From positions 1-38,981 of the forward strand of contig JAMOOM010000126.1 in assembly GCA_027065515.1 (NCBI GenBank): DNA of 38,981 bases. The letters are read 5' to 3'. Of this stretch, positions 1 through 7,163 are shown piece after piece. The number at the start of each line of letters is the position of its first letter. Position 1 is the stretch's first letter. The stretch is from Campylobacterales bacterium. Its GTDB lineage: Bacteria > Campylobacterota > Campylobacteria > Campylobacterales > Hydrogenimonadaceae. The position numbers were made by a program, and so were the translations under genes. The notes under the pieces are model-generated. The model did no database searches and was not told where the DNA came from. It saw only the letters and a list, made by a program, of their open reading frames with translations.

Positions 1-1332
1 CGTGGTTCCTTCGCCGACGACAGACTCGATGACAAGCTCCATATTATGAAGCTTGAGAATGTATTCAACTATCGCCAGCCCCAGCCCCATCGAATTGTCC
101 CATGCATTTTTATCGGCACGGAAATATTTTTTTACAACCCTCTCTATATCTGGTGGCTCTATGCCGCTTCCTCTATCGGAAACGCAAAGCTTTCCATCCT
201 CCAATACGATCTCGACATCGTCGTCGGAATATTTAAGAGCGTTATCCACCAGATTCACTACCACCATCTCCATCATCGTCCTGTCGGCATGGATTATGCA
301 GGATTTGGCTTTCAACACAACCCGTCTTTTGCCGTACTTTTTCTCCAAAGAAACTGCCGTGCGCTCAAGGATGGGCACAATGTCAAAATCACTCATCTGG
401 GGTGTGATTTCACTGTTTTCAAGCCTGGTAACAAAACTGAGCCTGTCGATCATTTCGGTGATACGGTTGGCATTTTGTTCGATCCTCTCGAGAAATTTGC
501 GGCGCAAAGAGAGCGGCACATCGTCGTCGTCGAGCAATGTCTGAGCGTATCCAACGATCGCTGCGACCGGATTTTTGAATTCATGGCCGATTGCGGAGAT
601 GATATCACCGCGCTGCTTGTTGATAAGTTTGAGTTTTGCCGTATATTTACGCTTTCGCCTATCACTCTTTTCGAGCTTATTGGCCAGTTTCCGAAGCAAT
701 ATCGCAATCGACGTAAACTCTTTCAAAAAACCTGTAGCATAGGTGGCGTCGTAGCGCTTTCTTGCAATATCCTGTAGGTAATTTTTAAGTTTTTGAAGCT
801 CGCTATCGATCTCTTTTTGTATCAGCAGACCGATGACTATACCTATGGCAACGATAAAGGCAAACGCTACCACCAACCTAAACCAGAGTATTTTATAGTC
901 GGTCATGATATTTTCAAGCGAAGCCGAAATACGCAAAACCGCTGGTTCACGGTTCCATGTTATCGAAGTCGCCACATGGATGCAATCGTCTTGTGTTCCG
1001 ATCTCTTTTTGCCCGTTGGCGTGGCTTTTCATATTTCGTGCGTCCATTTGGCTATCGAAAAGAATTTTGCCATTTTTGGCAACCAGTGTGATGCGAATCG
1101 GGTGCCCCATGATCTTATCCATTTCCGCACCAATATCCGCAAGCGCTCTTCCTTTGCCTATCTGTGTCTTGGCGTAGGCCATTTCGCTTTTTAGCCAAGT
1201 CTTGTATCGTGAAATCTCTATCTCTTTGAGCGTATAGTTGATAACAAACGAAATAATCGCCAAAGCGACAAGAAGCAGCAACATAAAATTGACGATAAAT
1301 ATCTGTGAAATTTTGAAACGTGGATTCAGCAA
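1..1332 (-). CDS. Sensor histidine kinase, PhoR/PhosS-like (C-terminus cut by window edge)
   Basis: Membrane sensor kinase that should phosphorylate the response regulator encoded just upstream. Translating the minus strand gives one open frame running off the window start. It has a membrane segment at about residues 12-30, an extracytoplasmic region of about 110 residues, a second membrane segment near 148-170, then a kinase core with the H-box IGHEFKNPVAAIVGY (His250), N-box residues NLVDNALKYS, and a glycine box MGLGLAIVEYIL close to the edge. Only the last few residues are missing. The chosen start is a TTG at 1330-1332 that overlaps the regulator's stop codon; the first ATG in frame is at 1284 and would shorten the first membrane segment. 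The overlap implies translational coupling. Nearby porins and a phosphate permease suggest that it senses phosphate limitation, which is inference from context. Confidence 0.88.
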   Translation of the reverse strand, partial: MLNPRFKISQIFIVNFMLLLLVALAIISFVINYTLKEIEISRYKTWLKSEMAYAKTQIGKGRALADIGAEMDKIMGHPIRITLVAKNGKILFDSQMDARNMKSHANGQKEIGTQDDCIHVATSITWNREPAVLRISASLENIMTDYKILWFRLVVAFAFIVAIGIVIGLLIQKEIDSELQKLKNYLQDIARKRYDATYATGFLKEFTSIAILLRKLANKLEKSDRRKRKYTAKLKLINKQRGDIISAIGHEFKNPVAAIVGYAQTLLDDDDVPLSLRRKFLERIEQNANRITEMIDRLSFVTRLENSEITPQMSDFDIVPILERTAVSLEKKYGKRRVVLKAKSCIIHADRTMMEMVVVNLVDNALKYSDDDVEIVLEDGKLCVSDRGSGIEPPDIERVVKKYFRADKNAWDNSMGLGLAIVEYILKLHNMELVIESVVGEGTT

Positions 1333-1994
1333 ATCTTATACCCCACACCTCGAATCGGCTTGATATAATTCTTGCATTTTTGAGGATCGATCTTCTCTTT
1401 AAGGCGATTTATAGCCACGTTTACGGTGCGCTCCTGCACCCCCTCCTCTCCCTGCCATACCATCTCTATCAGTTCGACGCGGCTAAGGATGCGATTACGG
1501 TTTTTAAGCAGCGCCAAAAGCAGCTCAAATTCCAGTTTGGTCAACTCTACCGGCCTTGCGCCCACAAAGACTTCTCTGCTTTTGGGCTTTAGCAAGATAT
1601 CGCGATACAGCACTCTTTCACTATCTTCCGCTCCGCTTCGACGAAGTATCGCTTTGACGCGGAGCAACAGCTCTCTAATATTGAAAGGTTTGCTCATATA
1701 GTCGTCTCCGCCGCGTAAAAAGCCCTCCTCTATCTCCTTGTCGGAAGTTTTGGCGCTAAGGAATATGACAGGTATATCCACTCCCTCTTTTCGCAGCTTT
1801 CGAACGAATTCACTCCCCTCCACGCCTGGAAGGTTTCGGTCGACGATCATAAGGTCGGGCAACTCTTCTTCAAGCAGCTTTTCGACGGGCCGTATCGTTA
1901 CGGATCCGAAAGTCTCATACCCCTCTTTGCCCAGATGGTACTCCAACAGATCGAGAAGATCACGTTCATCTTCAATCACTACAACAAGCGCCAT
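1326..1994 (-). CDS. OmpR/PhoB-family response regulator (PhosR-like)
   Basis: A 222-residue DNA-binding response regulator. The receiver domain (about 1-118) has the acidic pair E8/D9, phosphoacceptor Asp52 in IVDRNLPG, and the conserved Lys102 in MSKPF. The C-terminal half is a winged-helix Trans_reg_C domain ending in the typical INRLKEKID and IRGVGYKIC. Length is normal for the PhoB/OmpR family. The start is an ATG preceded by AAAGGA. The gene precedes and overlaps its cognate kinase gene and is divergent from a porin gene. With two porins and a Pit permease following, the best guess is a phosphate regulator equivalent to Campylobacter PhosR; the assignment to phosphate rests on neighbours and on repeat elements in the promoters, not on the protein itself. 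Confidence 0.92.
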   Translation of the reverse strand: MALVVVIEDERDLLDLLEYHLGKEGYETFGSVTIRPVEKLLEEELPDLMIVDRNLPGVEGSEFVRKLRKEGVDIPVIFLSAKTSDKEIEEGFLRGGDDYMSKPFNIRELLLRVKAILRRSGAEDSERVLYRDILLKPKSREVFVGARPVELTKLEFELLLALLKNRNRILSRVELIEMVWQGEEGVQERTVNVAINRLKEKIDPQKCKNYIKPIRGVGYKIC

Positions 1995-2026
1995 AGACCC
2001 ATCCTTTTAAATTACCTATACTGGAA

Positions 2027-2071
2027 ATTATATCATTGTGTAACCAAACTGTATTCGAAACTCTCTACCAT
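2027..2071. promoter_or_regulatory. Divergent promoter region with Pho-box-like 11-bp repeat
   Basis: Two half sites, TGTAACC (2039-2045) and TGTATTC (2050-2056), are separated by AAAC, giving an 11-bp period as in PhoB-type boxes. On the plus strand a weak -10 (TACCAT, 2066-2071) sits 27 bp from the first half site, the same distance as in the second porin promoter. On the minus strand a perfect TATAAT (2027-2032) lies 17 bp from the repeat, so the box covers the -35 region of the regulator gene too. This suggests shared control of porin and regulator. Confidence 0.6.
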
Positions 2072-2139
2072 ACTCGCACAAAAAGCTCAAGATAAGAATA
2101 CCAACGAGCTGACGTTACAAGAATACAAAGGACCAGACA

Positions 2140-3504
2140 ATGGTAAAAAAAATCATTTCAGCGGCACTGCTCGCGGCATCCTCTTCGGTAGCGGCTGCCG
2201 GGGCGATCACACTCTATCAGGATACGGCTACCGGTTTCATCTCCACAAAACCGGGACCAGGGCGAGTCAAACTGGGAAATTTCGTCAACCAAGAAGAGAT
2301 CGATTCGAAAATCGCAAAAAGAGAATTGAAACTAAAAAAAGTTTTATCGAAAACTGAAAACAGTGAATCACCCGAGTTCCCTCTCGGCAAAGAAACCGCT
2401 CCGAGCATGAAAATCCACGCTTTCGACAATCCCGATATGTGGCTAAAGATCGGCATTCGCCTTCAAGGAACATTTGAAAACCGTCAGGTAGATTATGCCG
2501 ATAGAAATACGATGGATACGGATATATGGGATGCATATCTTCGCCGTGCCCGCCTGGAAGTCGGAGTCGGCTTCTTTGAAAATGTCTCTTTTGCGATGGA
2601 TATCCGAAACGACAAGGCGAACTACGCAAACAAAGGCGAGCAGGGATTCAATATCGGGGATGCCTATTTGAAAATCAAAAGACCGTTCGGTACGTCATTG
2701 ATCAATTTCAAACTCTATCGTGCCAAAATAGATATATCGAGAACCGAAACCGTCAAATCAGCCTATGTTCTACACTATGACAGACCACATGTAGCCGATG
2801 AGGCGGCACAATATATCTCTCATAATCGACGCGCCACAAACGCTCAAATGTACGGCAACTGGAAAAATAAAATCCACTATCAGATTGCGTTTGGTGACGG
2901 GGTATATTCAGGCAAATTAAAAGATGCCTCAGGAAGAAAATTCAGCGGAAAGCTTGACCAGAAGAGTTTCTTTTATGGAGGAAAAATTACCTTTTCTCCA
3001 TTCGAAGGGTGGGAAGAAAAGAGACGAACGGAGACCTATTTTGCAAAAGGAAAACACTTCAGCGTCGGAGCCTCCTACTGGAAGAGCCCGGATATTTCAT
3101 ACGACGATGGCATCGTTGCAAAAAAAATCGATCACCGGCTTATCAATTACGAAATTTCCGCACACTATCTGGGTGCATTCGTGCAAGCTGAATATTTCGA
3201 TTTCGATGGCATCGTAAAAAAATGGGGTGAGAGCGAAATTGGAAAATCAAATGGCTGGTACGTAACCGGAGAATATCTTTTTAAAGATTTCTACTATATC
3301 GCACCATTTGCACGATACGAAAACTGGGACAAATGGAAAGACGCAAAAGGGTATGATCTGGTTTCCAAGATATTGGGAATAAATTGGTACCTCCGGGGCA
3401 ACAGCACAAAAATAGGCCTCTCCTACCAGCGAGACGAGTACGAAAAAAATATCGGAAACAAAATGGAAGATCGCATAAAACTTACGTCGCAATGGTTTTT
3501 TTAA
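2140..3504 (+). CDS. Outer-membrane porin, phosphate-selective O/P-like
   Basis: A 454-residue predicted outer-membrane beta-barrel. A signal peptide (about residues 1-20, lysine-rich start, small residues at the cleavage region) is followed by a module beginning AITLYQDTATGFISTKPG and then a charged, possibly coiled-coil stretch to about residue 80. The rest alternates polar and aromatic residues as barrel strands do, including DAYLRRARLEVGVGF, and ends in Phe (QWFF), the usual signal for barrel assembly. The pattern resembles the Porin_O_P family (OprO/OprP). The ATG at 2140 has AAAGGA upstream. The gene is divergent from the response regulator and has a Pho-box-like promoter, which supports a role in phosphate entry; other anions such as arsenate or sulfur oxyanions cannot be excluded. 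Confidence 0.8.
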   Translation: MVKKIISAALLAASSSVAAAGAITLYQDTATGFISTKPGPGRVKLGNFVNQEEIDSKIAKRELKLKKVLSKTENSESPEFPLGKETAPSMKIHAFDNPDMWLKIGIRLQGTFENRQVDYADRNTMDTDIWDAYLRRARLEVGVGFFENVSFAMDIRNDKANYANKGEQGFNIGDAYLKIKRPFGTSLINFKLYRAKIDISRTETVKSAYVLHYDRPHVADEAAQYISHNRRATNAQMYGNWKNKIHYQIAFGDGVYSGKLKDASGRKFSGKLDQKSFFYGGKITFSPFEGWEEKRRTETYFAKGKHFSVGASYWKSPDISYDDGIVAKKIDHRLINYEISAHYLGAFVQAEYFDFDGIVKKWGESEIGKSNGWYVTGEYLFKDFYYIAPFARYENWDKWKDAKGYDLVSKILGINWYLRGNSTKIGLSYQRDEYEKNIGNKMEDRIKLTSQWFF

Positions 3505-3512
3505 AAGCTTCG

Positions 3513-3545
3513 TGTAATCAAACTGTATCCATCTTGTTTTATAAT
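3513..3545 (+). promoter_or_regulatory. Promoter with three phased TGT repeats (Pho-box-like) and TATAAT
   Basis: Half sites TGTAATC (3513-3519), TGTATCC (3524-3530) and TGTTTTA (3535-3541) recur every 11 bp and run directly into a perfect -10, TATAAT (3540-3545). There is no recognisable -35 hexamer; the repeats occupy its place, as at activator-dependent PhoB-type promoters. A 17-base core here matches the element at 2038-2054 at all but one base. The downstream gene starts at 3582. Confidence 0.65.
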
Positions 3546-3581
3546 ATGGGTATCTTGAAAACAATTACAAGGAATACCGGA

Positions 3582-4721
3582 ATGAAAAAGATTCTTGTTT
3601 CTGCAGCCGCCATCGTAGGACTTTCGGCTTCTCTTTTTGCCGCGCCGATTACACTTTATCAGGATACCGAAACGGGTGCCATCTATACCAAGCCGGGCGA
3701 AGGGCGCATCAAACTCGGCAATTTTATCAGTGCCGAAGAGATTCAAAAAGAGCGCGAAACGGACATCAAGAAAGAGTTGGGGATCAAAGTTGAATCCCAT
3801 GTTCCCACACTGAAATTCAGCGGTACGCACTACCTTGGATATACCTATACCGACAACAAAAGAGACTCAAGCAAAAACAGCAGTAAATTTGAAACCCGCA
3901 GAAACTATCTGCAGGTCAAAGCATACTGGAACGAACATGACTATTTGAGAACCACCCTGGATACATTTCAAAACGATGACGGCAGCTGGCTGTTGAGATT
4001 GAAATACGCCTATATCTATATCAGTGACATACTTCCGCTTACCGGCGTAGAATTCGGTCAGGTGCACCGTCCATGGATCGACTGGGAAGAGCATCATGGA
4101 TGGCTATATCGCTCGATCGCCAAAACCTTTATCGAAGAGGGTGAAGGCGCACATTTGACGGACTCGGCGGATCTTGGCGTCAACTTCAAAACAAAAACCG
4201 ACTACTTCAGCTCCGAAATCGGCGTATATAATGGTGCCGGATACCACCACAAACATGAAGGCGACAGATTATCTTACGAGTGGCGGCTTACCGCCAACAT
4301 ATTCGGAACCGGCAAAAGGCATGTCCACGCCACCAAAGACGAATACCTGGATCTCTCTTTCACCGGCCAGATCAACAACCAAAAAAAATACGACTGGTAC
4401 GGGATACATGGAGTGTATAACCAGCCAATGTTCCTGCTCGCTGGAATGTATATCACCTACGAAGATTACGTTACAGACAAAAGCCATGACGGCTGGACGG
4501 TCAATGGCGAGTTTCGCCCGATCGAAAAATGGTCCATCTTTGCAAGATACGACAATTTCGAATACAATACAAACGACCTGACCCGCTACGAAACGATCGC
4601 CGGAGCAGCCTATATATACAACAAAAATGTCAAGCTTATCGGAAATATCTTCTACATAAACGATGACGACGACGCCAAAGATGAAACCAAATATATGTTT
4701 ACGACAGAAGTGAACTGGTAA
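3582..4721 (+). CDS. Outer-membrane porin, paralogue of the preceding one
   Basis: A 379-residue barrel protein. The open frame extends further upstream, but the ATG at 3582 is chosen because it has AAGGAA upstream and opens a clear signal peptide (MKKILVSAAAIVGLSASLFA) and because the promoter lies between the earlier starts and this one. The mature N-terminus, APITLYQDTETGAIYTKPG, matches the module in the neighbouring porin, while the barrel (about residues 65-379) has diverged strongly. The C-terminus is EVNW, ending in an aromatic residue. Its own Pho-box-like promoter and the Pit gene 83 bp downstream suggest phosphate or oxyanion uptake. Substrate is not readable from the sequence. Confidence 0.8.
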   Translation: MKKILVSAAAIVGLSASLFAAPITLYQDTETGAIYTKPGEGRIKLGNFISAEEIQKERETDIKKELGIKVESHVPTLKFSGTHYLGYTYTDNKRDSSKNSSKFETRRNYLQVKAYWNEHDYLRTTLDTFQNDDGSWLLRLKYAYIYISDILPLTGVEFGQVHRPWIDWEEHHGWLYRSIAKTFIEEGEGAHLTDSADLGVNFKTKTDYFSSEIGVYNGAGYHHKHEGDRLSYEWRLTANIFGTGKRHVHATKDEYLDLSFTGQINNQKKYDWYGIHGVYNQPMFLLAGMYITYEDYVTDKSHDGWTVNGEFRPIEKWSIFARYDNFEYNTNDLTRYETIAGAAYIYNKNVKLIGNIFYINDDDDAKDETKYMFTTEVNW

Positions 4722-4804
4722 AATATTATGGAAAATCCCAAAAACAAAGGCGCCTTACATGGTTCCTTTGCTATCATTACCTCAATACACACAAAGGCAT
4801 ATGG

Positions 4805-6388
4805 ATGGAAATAAAAACATTCGAAAAGATGCAAAAAAAGGCTACAAAGAAGTCTCAAACGGACTTTTTGCGCCTGGGGTTATCTTTGGTATTCATGGCG
4901 ATCGTACTGCTGGCCACGTGGAACAAAATTCCTGGCAATCCATTCCTGGCGGTCGCCGCGGTATTTGGCGCCTATATGGCGATGAATATCGGCGCAAACG
5001 ACGTCGCCAACAATGTAGGCCCCGCGGTAGGCTCCAAAGCGATGACGATGGTGGGGGCCATCATAATAGCGGCGGTTTTCGAATCGGCAGGTGCGCTGAT
5101 AGCCGGTGCAGATGTAACAGGAACGATCAAAAAAGGGATTATCGATATTCACGCCTTCGCCAATCCCGACTATTTCGTCTGGGCGATGACCGCCGCTCTT
5201 TTGGCAGCTGCATTGTGGCTCAATTTCGCCACATATCTGAAAGCGCCGGTATCCACCACTCACTCGATCGTAGGGGGCGTCATGGGCGGCGGTATCGCGG
5301 CAGCCGGAACTTTCGGTATCGTCCATTGGGGAACGATGGGCAAAATCGCTGCAAGCTGGGTCGTCTCACCCGTTCTTGGCGGTGTTATCGCAGCGGGATT
5401 TCTATATGCGATCAAACGGACCATTCTTTACAAAAAGAACACCAAAGAAGAGGCGATGAGACTGGTGCCCCTTTATGTGGCGGTTATGGGGTGGGCTTTT
5501 GTCACATATGCAGTACTCAAAGGGCTCAAACATATCGCAAAGATAGGCTTTCCGACAGCCTCCGCTATCGGCTTCGTTTTGGCTGTGGCGATCTTTTTCC
5601 TCGTAAAGGGCACTATCGCAAAATATGCCCACCTGCTCGACAATGAACGAATCAGCGTCAACCGCCTCTTTACGATTCCCCTTATCTTCTCCGCCGCACT
5701 GCTGAGCTTCGCGCACGGCGCAAACGACGTAGCCAATGCCGTAGGGCCGCTTGCAGGCATAGCGGATGCCTTGACACATGCCGCCGTATCGTCCAAAGCG
5801 GCTATCCCGCTATGGGTCATGGTGATCGGGGCGGTCGGAATCTCTTTGGGGCTGGCGCTCTATGGACCAAAATTGATCAAAACCGTAGGGAGCGAGATCA
5901 CCGAACTTGACCAGATAAGAGCGTTTTGCATAGCGCTTGCGGCAGCGATCACAGTGATTTTGGCTTCACAGCTGGGGCTTCCCGTAAGCTCTACGCATAT
6001 CGCGCTGGGCGGGGTTTTTGGCGTCGGTTTCCTGCGCGAATGGCTCGATCGCACACAGCGTCTGGAGTATCGGATAAAAGAGGAGAAAGCTCGTATCGAG
6101 GATCTGAAAAAACGACTCGATGCGTTGAAAAGAGAGCTGGAAACACTCGAAAGCAAAGATGAAAAGAGTCAATCTGATTACGAGAGGATCGTACGTCTTT
6201 TCGAGGAGATAGGCGAATATGAAAAGATGCTCAAAAAAGAGAGTAAAGCGCTAAAAAATGTCTATAAGACAAAATATGTCCAGCGAGCAGCACTGAATAA
6301 AATCGTCGCGGCATGGATCGTCACCGTCCCGGCAGCGGCCGTCGTCTCGGCTATTATCTTCTACGTCATCAAAGGCATGATGGTTTGA
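4805..6388 (+). CDS. pit: Pit-family inorganic phosphate permease with cytoplasmic coiled-coil insert
   Basis: A 527-residue inner-membrane transporter of the PiT family (Na+- or H+-coupled phosphate or metal-phosphate symport). Both halves carry the family signature: GANDVANNVGPAVGS at 63-77 and HGANDVANAVGPLAG at 304-318. About ten hydrophobic segments are visible. Between the last two, residues 410-491 form a long, highly charged stretch with heptad-like hydrophobic spacing, predicted coiled coil, before a final membrane helix. The ATG at 4805 has AAAGGC upstream. The 83-bp gap after the porin holds no clear promoter, so it is probably co-transcribed with it. This is the inner-membrane partner of the porins in a phosphate-uptake unit. 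Confidence 0.92.
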   Translation: MEIKTFEKMQKKATKKSQTDFLRLGLSLVFMAIVLLATWNKIPGNPFLAVAAVFGAYMAMNIGANDVANNVGPAVGSKAMTMVGAIIIAAVFESAGALIAGADVTGTIKKGIIDIHAFANPDYFVWAMTAALLAAALWLNFATYLKAPVSTTHSIVGGVMGGGIAAAGTFGIVHWGTMGKIAASWVVSPVLGGVIAAGFLYAIKRTILYKKNTKEEAMRLVPLYVAVMGWAFVTYAVLKGLKHIAKIGFPTASAIGFVLAVAIFFLVKGTIAKYAHLLDNERISVNRLFTIPLIFSAALLSFAHGANDVANAVGPLAGIADALTHAAVSSKAAIPLWVMVIGAVGISLGLALYGPKLIKTVGSEITELDQIRAFCIALAAAITVILASQLGLPVSSTHIALGGVFGVGFLREWLDRTQRLEYRIKEEKARIEDLKKRLDALKRELETLESKDEKSQSDYERIVRLFEEIGEYEKMLKKESKALKNVYKTKYVQRAALNKIVAAWIVTVPAAAVVSAIIFYVIKGMMV

Positions 6389-6396
6389 ATCTGCAA

Positions 6397-6429
6397 GCCC
6401 GGGCTTCACGCCCCGGGCATTTTAAATTT
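6397..6429. terminator. Intrinsic terminator between convergent pit and ThiF-like genes
   Basis: A GC-rich perfect 7-bp stem (GCCCGGG, 6397-6403, with CCCGGGC, 6412-6418) is followed on the plus strand by ATTTTAAATTT. It lies just after the pit stop codon. Its right arm overlaps the last codons and stop of the convergent ThiF-like gene. It should end pit transcription; the minus-strand side has no T-run, so termination in that direction is less likely. Confidence 0.7.
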
Positions 6430-7083
6430 CTGCGTCACAAGCTCACCTTCATCATTGAAAAACAGATAATAGAGAAGATCCTTTTTCACTCTCTGATTCG
6501 CAAGATACAAAAGCCCAAGATTGGCCTGCAAGGAAGCGATATGCATAACGATCGGCGCAGCGATGCCTGCCGGTTCGCGTTCAATGATTTTAAATGCATC
6601 AAAAGAGCTTTTATCTATAAAGCAGACCTGCCCATTGAAAGCCTCGACGGAGCCATAGACCCATGGCGTACCGATCTCTTTTGCATAGGAGTCGATCTGC
6701 GCACGACTTGGAAGGTTGTCCGTGGCATCGAAAATCAGATCGTATTCGCGCTTTCGATCGGCAAAGGTGGCAAAATCTGTAACGAATGGCCTCACGGTCA
6801 CGAAAGGACAGCGGGCTTGCACAAGTTCAGCCGCGACTTCGGCTTTATATTTACCTTCGTCACCGACCCTGAAAGCGATCTGCCTATGGATATTGTGTAT
6901 CGACACCTCATCGAAATCGACCAAATCCATGTGGCCGATACCACTAGCACCCAGCGCGATGGCAAGCGAACTGCCCAAGCCTCCCGAGCCAACTATAAGG
7001 ATTCTTTTCTCCCGCAACGAAGCCTGTGTGCTCTCGCCCCACAGCATCACCTGACGATTGAAATACCTATAATAACTCTCCAT
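6406..7083 (-). CDS. ThiF/MoeB/HesA-family E1-like adenylyltransferase
   Basis: A 225-residue Rossmann-fold enzyme of the E1-like family, which adenylates the C-terminal glycine of ubiquitin-like sulfur carriers (ThiS, MoaD) or other small proteins. Visible motifs are the nucleotide-binding VGSGGLGSS (31-39), NIHRQIAF (64-71) with the conserved Arg, GKYKAE (77-82) and DATDN (119-123). It is slightly short for ThiF or MoeB and has no CxxC pair, so the usual zinc site is absent; only two cysteines are visible. The partner carrier protein is not in this window, so thiamine, molybdopterin or another pathway cannot be separated. It stands alone between the pel operon and pit. Confidence 0.82.
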   Translation of the reverse strand: MESYYRYFNRQVMLWGESTQASLREKRILIVGSGGLGSSLAIALGASGIGHMDLVDFDEVSIHNIHRQIAFRVGDEGKYKAEVAAELVQARCPFVTVRPFVTDFATFADRKREYDLIFDATDNLPSRAQIDSYAKEIGTPWVYGSVEAFNGQVCFIDKSSFDAFKIIEREPAGIAAPIVMHIASLQANLGLLYLANQRVKKDLLYYLFFNDEGELVTQKFKMPGA

Positions 7084-7163
7084 CTTGTCCGCTCCTCGCT
7101 TAATAAAACAATCCCTTCAGCCATTTTTAAATATACCGATAGAGTCGGTCAGACTGATTTTTT

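Noticed and set aside
3384-3581. A longer N-terminus for the second porin
   Set aside because: It would start inside the first porin gene, upstream of the promoter, and would bury the signal peptide.
4722-4804. A third Pho-box-like site before the Pit gene
   Set aside because: No TGTAnnC pair with 11-bp spacing is present; only a 10-bp palindrome (AAGGCGCCTT) was seen. Co-transcription with the porin explains expression.
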